From: Eurosta solidaginis
Lineage: Eukaryota > Arthropoda > Insecta > Diptera > Tephritidae
DNA: 64,000 bases
Assembly: GCF_040869045.1 (NCBI RefSeq)
Contig: NC_090324.1
Location: 51,303,346 to 51,367,345, forward strand
Reading direction: 5' to 3'
The position numbers and the translations under genes are program-made. This document shows, piece after piece, positions 21,840 through 33,089 of the stretch. Position 1 is the first letter of the stretch; the number at the start of each line of letters is the position of its first letter. Under the pieces are notes generated by a model, which saw only the letters and a program-made list of their open reading frames with translations, was not told the DNA's origin and ran no database searches.

Positions 21840-22870
21840 TATGATTGTTTAGGAAAAACACATCAACAATTTAGTAACAAAAGTTTACACACATTTTAAT
21901 AATTTAATGAAAAAAATAAAACTGATAATTTTTTTTAAATAACACAAAAATTATGTAATTGATTGGTTTAACTCGTTAAAAAGCACATCGAATTTGATAT
22001 TAATACTTTACAAATTTAAAATAACTGTTTTGAAAAAAAAACACGCGTATTTCCTTTGCAAGTAAAATAATTGTAATTTATCTAAATATTTTATATTTTG
22101 AAAACACGTATGATGTATTTGAAGCCGCAATAATTACTGAAGAAATATTTTAAGAAGATATATAAGAATGAAGGAGTTAGGTAGAAATAATATGCACTCT
22201 AGATATTTACTGACAATAAAAAACGTAGTAGTTTTGAAGGAAGCGTGTATATACGTAAATGTAATGTTACAGCACAATAGCACCACCAAAAACAGGTACG
22301 TTTCTACATAACCGCAAACGTAGCAGCAAATAAATGTCGCAAGCAACGTTAGATTTAGTTGAACATTTTACCCCTTTAAAAGCAGGTAGGAAAATTGATT
22401 TAGCTTCGAAGAAAAGAGTTTTAAATTGATAAAAATAAGTTTCAACGTATTTTACTCAAGGGCATTAGAAAGATTAAATAGAGAGGACAAACATTTTGTA
22501 GGCGTTAAAAATATGTTCTCCTTTAGTGCTGATAATTATACTATAAGCAAATTCTTTTGTATTCAAAATTGCGTGTATAACACAAATTATTTTGCTTTGA
22601 AGAATCGGTTGTATGTAGCCCAATTCTTAAAATAGATCAACAACTGCGTAAATATATATGTTAACATCTCTTCAAAATTGTAGCTACTAAAATGAAGAAA
22701 TGACGAAAGCATTATTATCTGAACAATGGCTTGTATTCTAAAAATATTATATATTCGACCGAGCTTGGCGATTTTTTCATACACCTTTGCACGTAATATA
22801 TGTCCGTATCCGGTGAAATTTGAAGAGCTAAAATGAGGAGTACAATCCTCTTATTTGAACAATGGAACAA
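21840..22870. other. AT-rich non-coding stretch inside Helentron
   Basis: No supported gene. Several small AT-driven frames are chance. Confidence 0.4.
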
Positions 22871-23118
22871 ATGTCTAATCGGACGCCTATATACATATAC
22901 CCGCTCATCAAATTTTATCAAGATATCTCAAAAATTTAGGGACTATATTGCATACAAATAGACAAACGGACAGACGGACATGGCTTAATAACTCAGCTCT
23001 TCATCCTGATAATTTCGGTATACTTATTGCTGACGCTATCTATTTTCCTTCGCGGACTTACAATTTTGGGATTCGTGACGAAATTAATATACAATTTCAT
23101 TTTCATGAAGGGTATAAA
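22870..23118 (+). repeat. Conserved terminal block with cggacagacggacatggct core, copy 1
   Basis: A block running from catctaatcggacgcc through tcaagatatctcaaaaattt, gacggacatggct, tcagctcttca and attttcatgaagggtata recurs at 30815-31052 in the same orientation. It closes with the subterminal inverted repeat (23102-23118). Blocks like this are common in fly genomes at ends of non-autonomous repeats (recollection, not tested). Confidence 0.65.
23102..23118 (+). repeat. Subterminal inverted repeat of Helentron, 5' side
   Basis: ttcatgaagggtataaa is the inverted partner of 13299-13315 with two mismatches. A related sequence, ttcatgaaaggtata, ends the similar block at 31052. Confidence 0.55.
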
Positions 23119-23119
23119 A

Positions 23120-23579
23120 ATAGGTAGGTACTTTGTGAGAGGATGCAAAGCTTCACGTTTTTTGTGACCTGCATGTAAAAACTATGACTACGAATCACGT
23201 ATTTCAAAAATATATGACGTAAACGTAACTATTTGATGAAATTTGATGAATTTTGAAGCTTCTAGCCGTAAAAAAGGGGCAAAAATGACAGTTTATATGG
23301 GGTATACAATATATGCTATATACGTAAGCATTTGGTGAAATTTGCAGCTTCTAGCTGTTAAAATGGGGCAGAAATTGCGCAAAGTTTCTTATCTGAACAA
23401 TCAGTTATTTGAGATATATACTATATATACCACCGATCTCAATGATTTTTTCAGACAACAATATATGCTATACACGTAAGCGTTTGGTGAAATTTGAAGC
23501 TTCTAGCTGTTAAAATGGGGAAGAATTTGCGCAAAGTTTCTTATCTGAACAATCGGTTGTATGGGATATATACTATATA
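23120..23579 (+). repeat. ~117-bp tandem array, first block
   Basis: Units contain gtgaaatttgaagcttctagctgttaaaatgggg, ttcttatctgaacaatcggttgtat, gatatatactatatataccaccgatctctatg and ttcagacaacaatatatgctata. About three units precede the gypsy insertion. A leading segment (23125-23310, with ggatgcaaagcttcacgttttttgtg) recurs at 26618-26815. Confidence 0.8.
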
Positions 23580-23946
23580 TGTAGGATCTTGGTATTTATT
23601 TAATAATTCATAACGCGTCAGCACGACCCAATAGTCAAAATCCAACTGGTTTTTTACATTGCAGTAAATTCTGATTAGACATTGCTGTAAATTCTTGTTG
23701 GAGTAAATAAGGAACATCAGGTGATATCTTGTACATTATTGAGAACAATAATATAATAGCTTAATTCATATGAGTGAAAGAGATAGCATTATTATGCTAT
23801 ATTAAAATGTAGTTGGAATAATAATGTAAAGTAAAATATAAGATAAATTAACCTTTAGTTATACCCATTAGGTATTAATTCTAAAATGAACACTAAGAAA
23901 CTATTATAGCTATTTATGTAAATTCGTAATATGTGTTGCCGCCACA
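23580..23946 (-). repeat. 3' LTR of element B
   Basis: Direct repeat of 26143-26511 with TGT...ACA ends, preceded by the TATA target duplication. Confidence 0.95.
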
Positions 23947-23962
23947 TATCTCCCCTGCGGGA
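23947..23962 (-). other. Polypurine tract of element B
   Basis: On the minus strand the sequence reading gcaggggagata lies directly before the 3' LTR. It primes plus-strand synthesis. Confidence 0.65.
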
Positions 23963-24014
23963 AAAAAAATTTTACATGCAGAAAAAAAATGATTTTACAT
24001 ACAGGAAAAAATAA

Positions 24015-24430
24015 TTATTTTGATGAAATTTGGAAACGAACTCTTTTTGGGCTTCTTTGCTCGGTGTTGTTATTGTGATGTTGATTATCCCCTGATGGAC
24101 TGCTATTTACATGTTCGCTTCCATCATTACAAAGGAAAGCTGGTTTGAGTCGATCGATGGATATTGTAGTAGGTTTGCCATGAAGCATCACTTTGTAGAA
24201 TTTGTTAGATCGCTCTACCACGAGAAATGGTCCATCGTATGGTGATGAAAATGACTGCTTAACTTTGTCGTTACGGATGAATACGTGCGATGAGTTAGCA
24301 AGTTCCTTTGAAATAAATATTTTCTCTTTGTTGTGCCGAGATGCAGGCGTAGGTGTTAGGTTTTGGAATGCTTTTCTGAGCGTTTTGACGAGTTCGGGTG
24401 CATCAATGCTTGTACGTGTTGGTGCGAATT
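24015..24430 (-). pseudogene. Element B integrase C-terminal domain
   Basis: The frame contains ELANSSHVFIRNDKVKQ, SPYDGPFLVVERSNKFYKV and ISIDRLKPAF, the GPY/F-type C-terminal domain of Ty3/gypsy integrases. It is separated from the core by one frameshift near 24425. A His-rich tail ends at TAA 24015-24017. Confidence 0.85.
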
Positions 24431-26124
24431 GGACCTGGTAGTCGAATTGGTTCACCGAAAACGATTTCTGCTGGTGTAGTTTTGATGTCTTCTTTGAAAG
24501 TAGCACGCAACCCGAGGAGAACTGCGGGAAGTGCATCGTACCAACATTCGCCATGGCACAGAAGGGATGATTTAAATTGCCGGTGAAAACGTTCGATAAG
24601 TCCGTTTGATTGAGGATGGTAATTGCTTGTGCGTTGATGTTTGAAACCGAGGAGGTCAGAGAGTTTTTTGAAAAGATCTGACTCAAATTGTCCTCCCAGG
24701 TCGGTAGTTATGCGAATTGGGACGCCAAAATATGAAATCCACGTTAACATAAGTGCATGTGCAACCCGATCCGCTGTGCCATCTATGAGTGGTGCGGCGG
24801 CTGGATATCGAGTAAACCGATCAATTATCGTAAGACACTTGGTGTGTCTCTTTGACAGTGGGAGAGTCACCAAATCTATGTGGATGTGTTCAAAACGACT
24901 TGATGGTGGTTCAAAGGTTGCGATGGGTGAGACTGTATGGCGGGCGATTTTATTGTGCTGGCATGCAATGCACGCTTTTGCCCATCTAATGCAATCTTTG
25001 TTAATCGATGGCCAAACGAACTTACTTGTTATAAGGCGCCTGGATGCTCGACGACCTGGATGTGAAACTGAATGGAGTGTGTCGAATATCCGTCGCCTCA
25101 GTGATTGTGGAACGAAAGGCCGTGCGGTGCCTGTCGATATGTCACAGTAGAGAGCAACGTCTGTGTAATTGATGCTTATTTTTCGTAGTTCTAGTGAAGT
25201 ATTGGAGTCGGTGATTAGCTGTTGAAGCTCTGTATCATTGGCCTGAGCATGTGCGAGCTCTTCAGACGTAACTGCCTTATGGATTGCGTCGACTCGAGAG
25301 AGCGCATCGGCAACTATGTTCTTTGAGCCAGTGATGTGTCTAATTTCAGTCGTGAATTGGCTTATGAAATCTAATCTTCGGAATTGCCACGGTGACACAC
25401 GTTCAGGTTTTTGTTTGCAGGCATGCATCAACGGTTTGTGGTCCGTGTATATGACAATGTGTCGCCCTTCGAAAATGTGGCGAAAATATTGAACTGGATC
25501 GTAAATCGCATTAAGTTCGCGATCGTATGTTGATCGCTTTTGCACCGAAGCTGAAAGCTTGCGACTGAAGAAAGCAAGCGGTTGCCAGTGATCGCCATTG
25601 CGTTGCTGGAGGGCGGCACCTATTCCACTTTCAGATGCGTCTGAAAATATTGCCCATTCCGTGTTGTGATTTGGATGTGTCAATAGTGTTGTACTTGCAA
25701 GGGCCTTTTTGCATTCTGCGAATGTATTTTCCAGTGATAAAGTCCAATTTATGGGAGTTTTTCCCGAAATTTTTGGACCTTCAAGTAGCTTATTTAGTGG
25801 TGCTAATAACGTTGATGCGTGTCTGATAAATTTGCGGTAAAAATTGATTGTTCCAATAAAGTTACGAAGCTTAGTGATGGTTGACGGTCGAGGGTAGTCG
25901 ATTATTGCCTGCACTCTCGCTGCAAGTGGTTTTGTGCCGTGTGCAGAAATAGTGTGGCCGAGGAATTCGACTTCGTTTAAACCGAAATGCGTTTTTGTTG
26001 CATTTATAACCAGACCATACCGTTGAACACGCTCAAACACAATACGCAAGTGTTGAAGGTGCTCGGTTTCATTTGCAGATGCCACTAATAAATCGTCGAT
26101 GTATGAAGAAGGTTGTGTGCTCAA
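24403..26124 (-). pseudogene. Element B pol: RT C-half, RNase H, integrase core
   Basis: This 573-codon frame starts at YIDDLLVAS (RT catalytic box, next to the 5' end of the internal region), then thumb, then RNase H (D in IFSDASESGIGAAL, E in YDRELNAIY, D in VIYTDHKPLM, D in IVADALSRV). The integrase has an intact HHCC finger (HSVSHPG...CIACQ) and DDE core (HIDLVTLP, TTDLGGQF, NGLIERFHR). All visible catalytic residues of RNase H and integrase are kept. RT is truncated by the internal deletion, so the protein could not act alone. Confidence 0.9.
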
Positions 26125-26142
26125 AACACGTCGGGGTCACCA
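26108..26142 (-). other. tRNA-Trp primer-binding site, match extended to ~35 nt
   Basis: Directly inside the 5' LTR, the minus strand begins ttggtgaccccgacgtg, complementary to the CCA end of tRNA-Trp. From my memory of animal tRNA-Trp, similarity goes on past the usual 16-18 nt to the whole 26108-26142 stretch (plus strand gaaggttgtgtgctcaaaac then acgtcggggtcacca) with three mismatches, covering the T arm up to the anticodon stem. Pol coding (YIDD) starts within a few bases, so the match ends at the deletion breakpoint. Confidence 0.8.
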
Positions 26143-26511
26143 ATGTAGGATCTTGGTATTTATTTAATAATGCATAATGCGTCAGCACGACGCAATAGTC
26201 AAAATCCAACTGGTTTTTTACATTGCAGTAAATTCTAATTAGACATTGCTGTAAATTCTTGTTGGAGTAAATAAGGAACATCAGGTGATGTCTTGTACAT
26301 TATTGAGAACAATAATATAATAGCTTAATTAATATGAGTGAAAGAGATAGCATTATTATGCTATATTAAAATGTAGTTGGAATAATAATGTAAAGTAAAA
26401 TATAAGATAACTTAACCTTTAGTTATACCCATTAGGTATTAATTCCAAAATGAACACTTAGAAACTATTATAGCTATTTATGTAAATTCGTAATATGTGG
26501 TTGCCGCCACA
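26143..26511 (-). repeat. 5' LTR of element B
   Basis: Direct partner of 23580-23946, followed on the plus strand by the TATA target duplication 26512-26515 and continuation of the interrupted tandem unit. Confidence 0.95.
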
Positions 26512-26868
26512 TATATACCACCAGTCTCTATGATTCTTTTAGACAACAATATATGCTATACACGTAAACATTTGGTGAAATTTGAACATATCTAAACGAT
26601 TTTTAAGATAAATATAAAACAAAAAATAGGTAGGTCCTTTGTGTGAGGATGCAAAGCTTCACGTTTTTTGTGGTCTGCATGTAAAAACTATGACTACGAA
26701 TCACGTATTTCAAAAAATATATGACGTAAACGTAACTATTTGATGAAATTTGATGAATTTTGAAGCTACTAGCCGTAAAAAAGGGGCAAAAATGACAGTT
26801 TATATGAAGTATATAATATATATACCACCGATCTCTATGATTTTTTCAGACAACAATATATGCTATAT
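26512..26868 (+). repeat. ~117-bp tandem array, second block
   Basis: It resumes mid-unit after element B (taccaccagtctctatg...). It includes a second copy of the leader segment (26618-26815) and stops at caatatatgctatata, where the LINE begins. Confidence 0.8.
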
Positions 26869-27035
26869 ATTTTATATATTTATTTTATTTTATAAATTCC
26901 AAACACAACAACCATAAGTTTTATTTACAGTGTTTGGTGTTAAAGTAACATAATATTAAATGTGTTTATGTAAAAATTGTAGAGAGAAAAATATAAGATT
27001 TAAGATTTGAAAGGAGAGAAAAGTATTTCAACATG

Positions 27036-27482
27036 CTAAGCAAGATGACTCAATAGTTTCCTTTTGAAGTGCATTATGTTAGAAATGCTTCTGATCTCCA
27101 AAAGCAAAACATTCCAGAGACGTACTGTTATAACAAAAAATTGACGCTCAGAAATTCGTGAGCCAAATCTTGTGTGCAGTAGTTGAGATGATCGCACGGA
27201 CCGTGCTAGCTGGAGTCTTTCGTATAGATAGGCAGGCTCCTTAAACAACACTATTCTATGAAGGAGAGAAATGCATCTAAATTTAAGCAGATTGTCGAAT
27301 GTTATATTGTATATCTTATGAGCATATTCGGAGATATGTTCATAAGGACGTATACCATAAATATAGCGGGCTATGTTATTGTAAATTACATTAAGTTTTT
27401 TAATACACTCACTGTCACAATAGGCAAAAACTTCGCCTTGGTGTGAAGTGCTGTGTGGTCCATAGTGTTCGTAACCTGCCAT
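27036..27482 (-). pseudogene. LINE B C-terminal domain
   Basis: The frame contains CIKKLNVIYNNIARYIYGIRP, FDNLLKFRCISLLHRIV and ARSVRSSQLLHTRFG, the region after the RT in CR1/Jockey-type LINE proteins. It is joined to the RT by a frame change between 27482 and 27621. Confidence 0.75.
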
Positions 27483-27620
27483 ATACTTTGCCTATTTATT
27501 GTAGGAAGGATATGATTATTCCAAGTTAATGTTCTGTTAAAAATGACACCAAGATTTTTTGCCGTGTCGACAAAGTTTATCGGAGCATTGTTAAGTGTTA
27601 TTTTGGGGCACTGATCTATG

Positions 27621-28739
27621 TTAATAGTTTTTTTTATAAATAGTGATGCATTTAGACTTACTTGGGTTTAAGACTAGCCCGTTATCACTAGCCCATTTAT
27701 TTATGAGACATAGATCGGAATTTAAATTTCGTACGCAGTTATTAATGGAGGCTGAGGGCCCGCCTAAATATACTTGAACGTCATCTGCATAAACGTGCAC
27801 TTTACTATATTTAAGAATTTCTGGCAGGTCATTTATATATAGAACGAATAACAAGGGTCCAAGTATAGATCCTTTGGGGACTCCCTTGGCTACACTTAGA
27901 AAGTTTGACATGGAGCTACCGACGCTTACTGCTTGATATCTCTCAAGAAGATACGTATTTACTAGCTCCAAGGCTGGAGCTGAGAAGTTGAAAAGCGTTT
28001 TAAGTTTTAAGCATAGTAAAGTATGGTCAACTGAGTCAAATGCCTTCGAGTGGTCCAAAAGTGTGAGAAACGTTACTTGGTCCATATCCATATTTCTTCT
28101 AATGTCATCTGAAACGCTTAATAGCGTTGTGATACAGCTCCTGCTTGTTCTGAATCCCGACTGATGTGGGCTTATCAGGGAGTTGTTATGGACAAAAATA
28201 TTTATCTGTCGATGCATCACGCGTTCGAAAACCTTAGAAAGAAAAGGCAGAATAGCAATAGATCGAAAGTCACCATTTGGTTTCTGGACAGGAATAATTT
28301 TAGCTTTTTTCCAGCATTTAGGATAAACTGATGTAGTAAAAATGGAGTTGAAAGCGTAAACGATATATGAAAGAATTTTTGGCAGGATACATTTTACGAG
28401 CTTAGGATGGACACCATCAAGGCCAACGGCGCTTGACTTGATTGAGAGAATGGAATCGACCACATCGCATTCATCGACGCAGTTAAAGGCAAAACCGGGT
28501 AAGGTAACACTTGGACCAGAACTATAACGATTATAGTTGATATTATGCAGAGAAGGTGGGGAATTTGCAAAGGTTGCGTTTAACTCATCTACATTAACCG
28601 ATTCGGAAATATGTGTAGTTTTTTTCCCAATGCCAATGCCAATTTCGCGGATGTGCTTCCACGTCTTCTGTGAGCCAATGGCTGTACTGAACTGATATTC
28701 ATAATATTTTCTTTTTTGCCTCTTGATTGTTTTAGTCAC
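27621..28739 (-). pseudogene. LINE B reverse transcriptase
   Basis: 372 codons open. KSSAVGLDGVHPKLVKCILP, WKKAKIIPVQKPNGDFRSIAILPF, SPHQSGFRTSRSCIT, LLDHSKAFDSVDH, GVPKGSILGPLLFVLYINDLP and VYADDVQVYL (catalytic YADD) appear in the order of LINE RTs. The fingers and palm look complete. The usual D of the first catalytic motif (LDxSKAFD) is kept. It would copy LINE RNA at a nicked target. Confidence 0.9.
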
Positions 28740-29150
28740 GTCTCTTCTCAGTTTCTTGTAACCATTATAAGCTCTATCTGATCGATTTTGTTTCCAACTC
28801 AGATAAGCTTTGTTGCGTTTTCCTATTAGCTGCTTTATAAAATTGTTAAACCATATGGATGCCTCTTGGTCTCAGCTGACCTTGTTACAAGCGGAACAAA
28901 TTGGTCAAAGAGGGTACTTATGTTCTTTTGAATAAAACTTATCTGATCATCGGCAGAAGTCATACTATGTATTGAGCTCCAATTTACAGCATTAACACCT
29001 GCACAGAGTTTAGCGTAGTCTATACGATTGAAATCGCGATATGAAAAACTTGAGGTATCAGAAACAAAATGAAAATCATACGCTATAAAAATTAAATCGT
29101 GTTTGGAGAAGTTGGGAGAAAGTAGTTGGTCATATAATAGTACTTTCGAT
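28740..29150 (-). pseudogene. LINE B linker between endonuclease and RT
   Basis: Coding continues in other frames with lysine-rich linker sequence, interrupted by frame changes near 29160 and 28895. It connects the two catalytic domains of ORF2. Confidence 0.5.
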
Positions 29151-29729
29151 TTATCGCTTACAAGAAAGGCCTAGATTTCCCACAAGTAGTGGAAATCTTA
29201 CGTCATTAAGTATATTACAGTTGAAGTCCCCGGCTAAAATTATATTGTTATAATCTATCATTAAATTTTCAAGGAAATCAACAAATTCCATGTATTCGAT
29301 TTGTTTGTGCGGCCTGTAAACGCAGCCAATGAGTAGCCTGTCAAACCTGGTAAATATCTCTAGAAAAATGTACTCAATCGAACTTGATGGCGATGACACA
29401 CAGTTGAGCTTGCATGACAGCCCACTCCTAACATAAATTGCCACACCCCCACCATACCCCATTCTATCCAAACGAAAAAGTGTATACCCGCTTGCGTTGA
29501 ATAATTCATCATTGCTTTCAGCATAGAACCAAGTCTCCGATACACATATTATGTCTACGTTAGAGTCTTCGAAAAGATATCTGAATTCGTCGATTTTATT
29601 ACGGAGGCTTTGCGCATTAATATGGCAAACTTTAAGCCCTTGTCTTTGTTTGCTTAAAATACGAATCATGTTATATGAGTTATCTTTGGAACAAGAAGCA
29701 TTCTTACGATTTAAACGATTTAAATGCAT
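29151..29729 (-). pseudogene. LINE B AP-like endonuclease
   Basis: LKVCHINAQSLRNKIDEF, DIICVSETWF (catalytic E), GGGVAIYVRSGL, GCVYRPH and IILAGDFNCNIL (catalytic D-x-N) show the first two thirds of the EEP fold typical of CR1/Jockey LINEs. The frame ends just after, before the SDH motif, because of a frameshift. Confidence 0.88.
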
Positions 29730-29757
29730 TATTAAAAAACTTCAAAAATATCAAAAA

Positions 29758-30780
29758 GACGTAAGCAGTTTGTGAAATTTGAAGCTTCTAGCTGTTAAAA
29801 CGGGGCAGAAATTGCGCAAAGTTTCTTATCTGAACAATCGGTTGTATGAGATATATACTATGTATACCACCGATCTTAATGATTTTTTCAGACATCAATA
29901 TATGCTATACACGTAAGAATTTGGTGAAATTTGAAGCTTCTAGCTGTTAAAATGGGGCCGAAATCGCAAAAAAAAAAATATATATACTATATAGATATAC
30001 TATATATACCATCATATATATATTATATATATAACCGATCTCTATGATTTTTTGACACAACAATACATACTATATACGTAAGAAATCGGTGAAATTTGAA
30101 GCTTATAGCTGTTAAAATGGGGTAGAAATTGCGAAAAGTTTCTTATCTGAACAATCGGTTGTATGAGATATATACTATATATACAACCGATCTCTATGAT
30201 TTTTACAGACAACAATATATGCTATATACATAAGCAATCGGTGAAATTTGAAGCTTATAGCTGTTAAAATGGGGTAGAAATTGCGAAAAGTTTCTTATCT
30301 GAACAATCGGTTGTATGAGATATATACTATTTGTAGAACCGATCTCTATGATTTTTTCAGACAACAATATATGCTATATACGTAAGCAATCGGTGAAATT
30401 TGAAGCTTATAGCTGTTAAAATGGGGTAGAAATTGCGAAAAGTTTCTTATCTGAACAATCGGTTGTATGAGATATATACTATATATACCACCGATCTTTA
30501 TGATTTTTTCAGACAACAATATATGCTATATACGTAAGCATTCGTTGAAATCTGAAGCCTCTACCTCTTAAAATAGGGCAGTAATTACGAAAAGTTCCTT
30601 ACCTGAACAATCGGTTGTGGGGGATATATACTATATATACGACCGATCTCATCAATTTATTCAGGCAACAATATGTGCAATATACGAAAGTATATGGTGA
30701 AGTTTGAAGCTTCAATCTGTTAAATTGGGTAAGATATTACAAAAATCCTCTTTTTCTGAAAAATCGGTTGTATGGAGGAT
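29758..30780 (+). repeat. ~117-bp tandem array, third block
   Basis: Seven to eight units with gtgaaatttgaagcttatagctgttaaaatgggg at about 29775, 29925, 30090, 30241, 30391, 30546 and 30698. Local period here is about 150 bp because each unit also contains the TA-rich segment. The last unit runs into the terminal block at 30815-31052. Confidence 0.85.
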
Positions 30781-30814
30781 ATATGCTATAGTGGTCCGAT
30801 CCGGTCGGTTCCGA

Positions 30815-31052
30815 CAAATGTCTAATCGGACACCCAAATACATCCGCTCACCAAATTTTATCAAGATATCTCAAAAATTGAGGGACTGGTTTGCATACAA
30901 ACAGACAGACGGACAGACGGACATGGCTAAATCAACTCAGCTCTTCAACCTGATTATTTCGGTATACTTAATGGTGGGTCTATCTATTTTCCTTTAAGGA
31001 CTTACAATTTTCGTGAAGAAATTAATATACCATTTCATTTTCATGAAAGGTA
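30815..31052 (+). repeat. Conserved terminal block with cggacagacggacatggct core, copy 2
   Basis: Same order of motifs as 22870-23118 and ends ttcatgaaaggtata. It marks the right end of the array-bearing repeat that starts near 23120, which may be a non-autonomous relative of the Helentron. Confidence 0.65.
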
Positions 31053-31062
31053 TAATGAGCTT

Positions 31063-32260
31063 AAGTGGTTATCTCGGCCAGTAAAATATGAACGTTTGTG
31101 TGTATGTATATTTGTGTCATTAAAAGCATTCGAAGTGAGATGTATTCCAAGCAACACTACACCGGTCGATAACTTAAGTAAATTTTGAGGTATCTTGATG
31201 AAATTTGGTACGTAGGTTCCTGTGCGCTCATCTCAGATCGCTGTTTAAAATGAACGAAATCGGACTACAACCACGCCCACTTTTTCGATATCGAAAATTT
31301 CGAAAAACGGAAAAAGTGCGATAATTCATTACCAAAGATGGATGAAGCGATGAAACTTTGTAGGTGCGTTGACCTTATGTCGCAAAATAGAAAATTAGAA
31401 AAATTTTGGACAATGGGCGTGGCACAGCTCACTTTTAAAAGAAGGTAATTTAAAAGTTTTGCAAGCTGTAATTTGGCAGTCGTTGAAGATATCATGATGA
31501 AATTTGGTAGCCACGTTACTCCTATTACTATATGTGTGCTAAATAAAAATTAGCGAAATCGGTTTGACGAACACGCCCACTTTTAAAAAATTTTTTTTTA
31601 AAGTATAATTTTAAGAAAAAATTTAATGTCTTTACAGTATAAAAGTAAATTATGTTAACATTCGACTCCAGTAATGATATGGTGCAACAAAATACAAAGA
31701 TAAAAGAAAATTTCAAAATGGGCGTAACTCCGCCCTTTTTCATTTAATCCGTCTAGAATACTTTTAATGCCATAAGTGGAACAAATCCTTGTCAAATTTG
31801 GTAGGGACATAGATTCTATGACGATAACTGTTTTCTGTGCAAATGGGCGAAATCGGTTGAAGCCACGCCCAGTTTTTATACACAGTCGACCGTCTGTCCT
31901 TCCGCTCGGCCGTTAACACGCTAACTTGCGCAAAAAACGATATATCTTAACTAAACTTAGTTCACGTACTTACCTGAAGTCACTTTATCTTGGTATAAAA
32001 TATGGCCAAAATCCGACTAAGACCACGCCCACTTTTCTGATATCGAAAATTACGAAAAACGGGAAAAAAATGCAATAATTCTGTACCAAATATGAAAAAG
32101 AGATGAAACATGGTAATTGGATTGGTTTTTTGACCCAAAATATAACTTTAGAAAAAACTTTGTAAAGTGGGTGTGACACCTACTATATTAAGTAGAAGAA
32201 AATGAAAAAGTTCTGCAGGGCGATATCAAAAGCCCTTGGAATCTTGGCAGGAATACTGAG
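31063..32260 (+). repeat. Dispersed 1.2-kb repeat R1, copy 1
   Basis: It begins aagtggttatctcggcc and ends near ttggcaggaatactg. It carries many cacgcccacttttt blocks with gatatcgaaaattt palindromes and a ccgtctgtccttccgctcggccgttaacacg block. The same order is seen at 61086-62378 (inverted), in part at 59340-59850 and rearranged at 37343-37960. Small frames inside are not conserved between copies, so it is non-coding. Confidence 0.8.
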
Positions 32261-32683
32261 TTAACATTTCTTTATTGTTTTGTTTTTTTTTTTGTTTGGT
32301 GCTTATTGTGAATAACTTGGAATGCTTATTTGTATAGTTAGAAGATTTTTGATTATCATATATTGGTTATTATTGAAGGTTTTGCATTAGTTTAAATTAG
32401 TTCCTTACCTTTATTGGTTCTATCATTCATTTAGTAAATTATGCAAAACTATTTTCCTATCGAAATTTTTCTATGTAGATAAGATAAGGTAGACAAAAAA
32501 TATTTTTCTTATTATTTAACTTACGAAAGGCCTTTTCCCTAATTAACTAATTCTCTTATTCTACCCAGGGCTAGAGTAAAAATATTTTTCCTAAATTTAT
32601 GACCTATTCCTAGAGTAAACCGGATTTACTTATATTTATTTCTTTGACATAGTATTTCTAACAAAAAATAAAGGTAAAAACAA
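32261..32683. other. AT-rich non-coding stretch
   Basis: Nothing recognised before the inferred Helitron C start. Confidence 0.4.
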
Positions 32684-33089
32684 TCTACATCTATAAAAAC
32701 AAGTGCACATTTTTGATGTTACTTTATAACTTGAGACCGGCTCCACCAAATTTCTACGGTACATTTAGGCTATCATGTAGATGGTTTCTGTAAAGTTTGA
32801 TTGAATTTGGTCGAGCGGTTCATGAAATATATCACACCAAGCTACGGCTACGTTTCATACCAATAGATGGTGCTTATTTGCATATTAGCGTTATTTCATA
32901 AAATGGAATAGGTGGTGCTTATTTCCATTTTGCATTATTCAATGGAATTGACGTTTCTAGAATTATAATTTGACGTTCGGCATTTCTCAAGTGAAAACCA
33001 ACCGAAAAAAAGAAGTCTTTGTTTTGTTTTTTTTTTTTTTATAAAAACTGTGAAAAAAAAAATTAATTGGATTTAAGTAAATTCGGTAT

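Larger units (their letters stand above)
13260..23125 (-). mobile_element. Helentron (Helitron2-like rolling-circle element), degraded
   Basis: Read on the minus strand it has: a 5' inverted-repeat end (23102-23118), an AT-rich 120-bp tandem array (20575-21830), an Arg-rich repeat protein (18950-20283), HUH Rep pieces (18753-16640), a Pif1-type helicase (16640-14315), a C-terminal AP-type endonuclease (14243-13617), and a 3' stem-loop (13278-13298) beside the second inverted repeat (13299-13315). A helicase with a C-terminal endonuclease is the Helentron hallmark. The outer ends are inferred from the inverted repeats, so the borders are approximate. Confidence 0.8.
23580..26511 (-). mobile_element. 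CsRn1-type Ty3/gypsy element B, LTR to LTR, internally deleted
   Basis: Two direct LTRs of 367 and 369 bp with TGT...ACA ends flank 2196 bp. Both are bordered by TATA (23576-23579 and 26512-26515), and removing the element rejoins a unit of the flanking 117-bp array, so both ends and the 4-bp target duplication are certain. Transcription is on the minus strand. The primer-binding site matches tRNA-Trp, as in the CsRn1 clade. Gag, protease and the first half of RT are deleted; RT end, RNase H and integrase remain. By eye the LTRs differ at about ten positions (about 97% identity), so this is a fairly recent insertion. Confidence 0.95.
26869..29757 (-). mobile_element. CR1-like LINE B, 5'-truncated, broken
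   Basis: The minus strand encodes an endonuclease (29729-29151), RT (28739-27621) and C-terminal region (27482-27036), then about 165 bp of 3' UTR with an A/T-rich end. Both edges cut a unit of the 117-bp array (left edge after caatatatgctatata, right edge before cgtaagcagtttgtg). No target duplication was seen, so borders are accurate to a few bases only. Confidence 0.88.
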
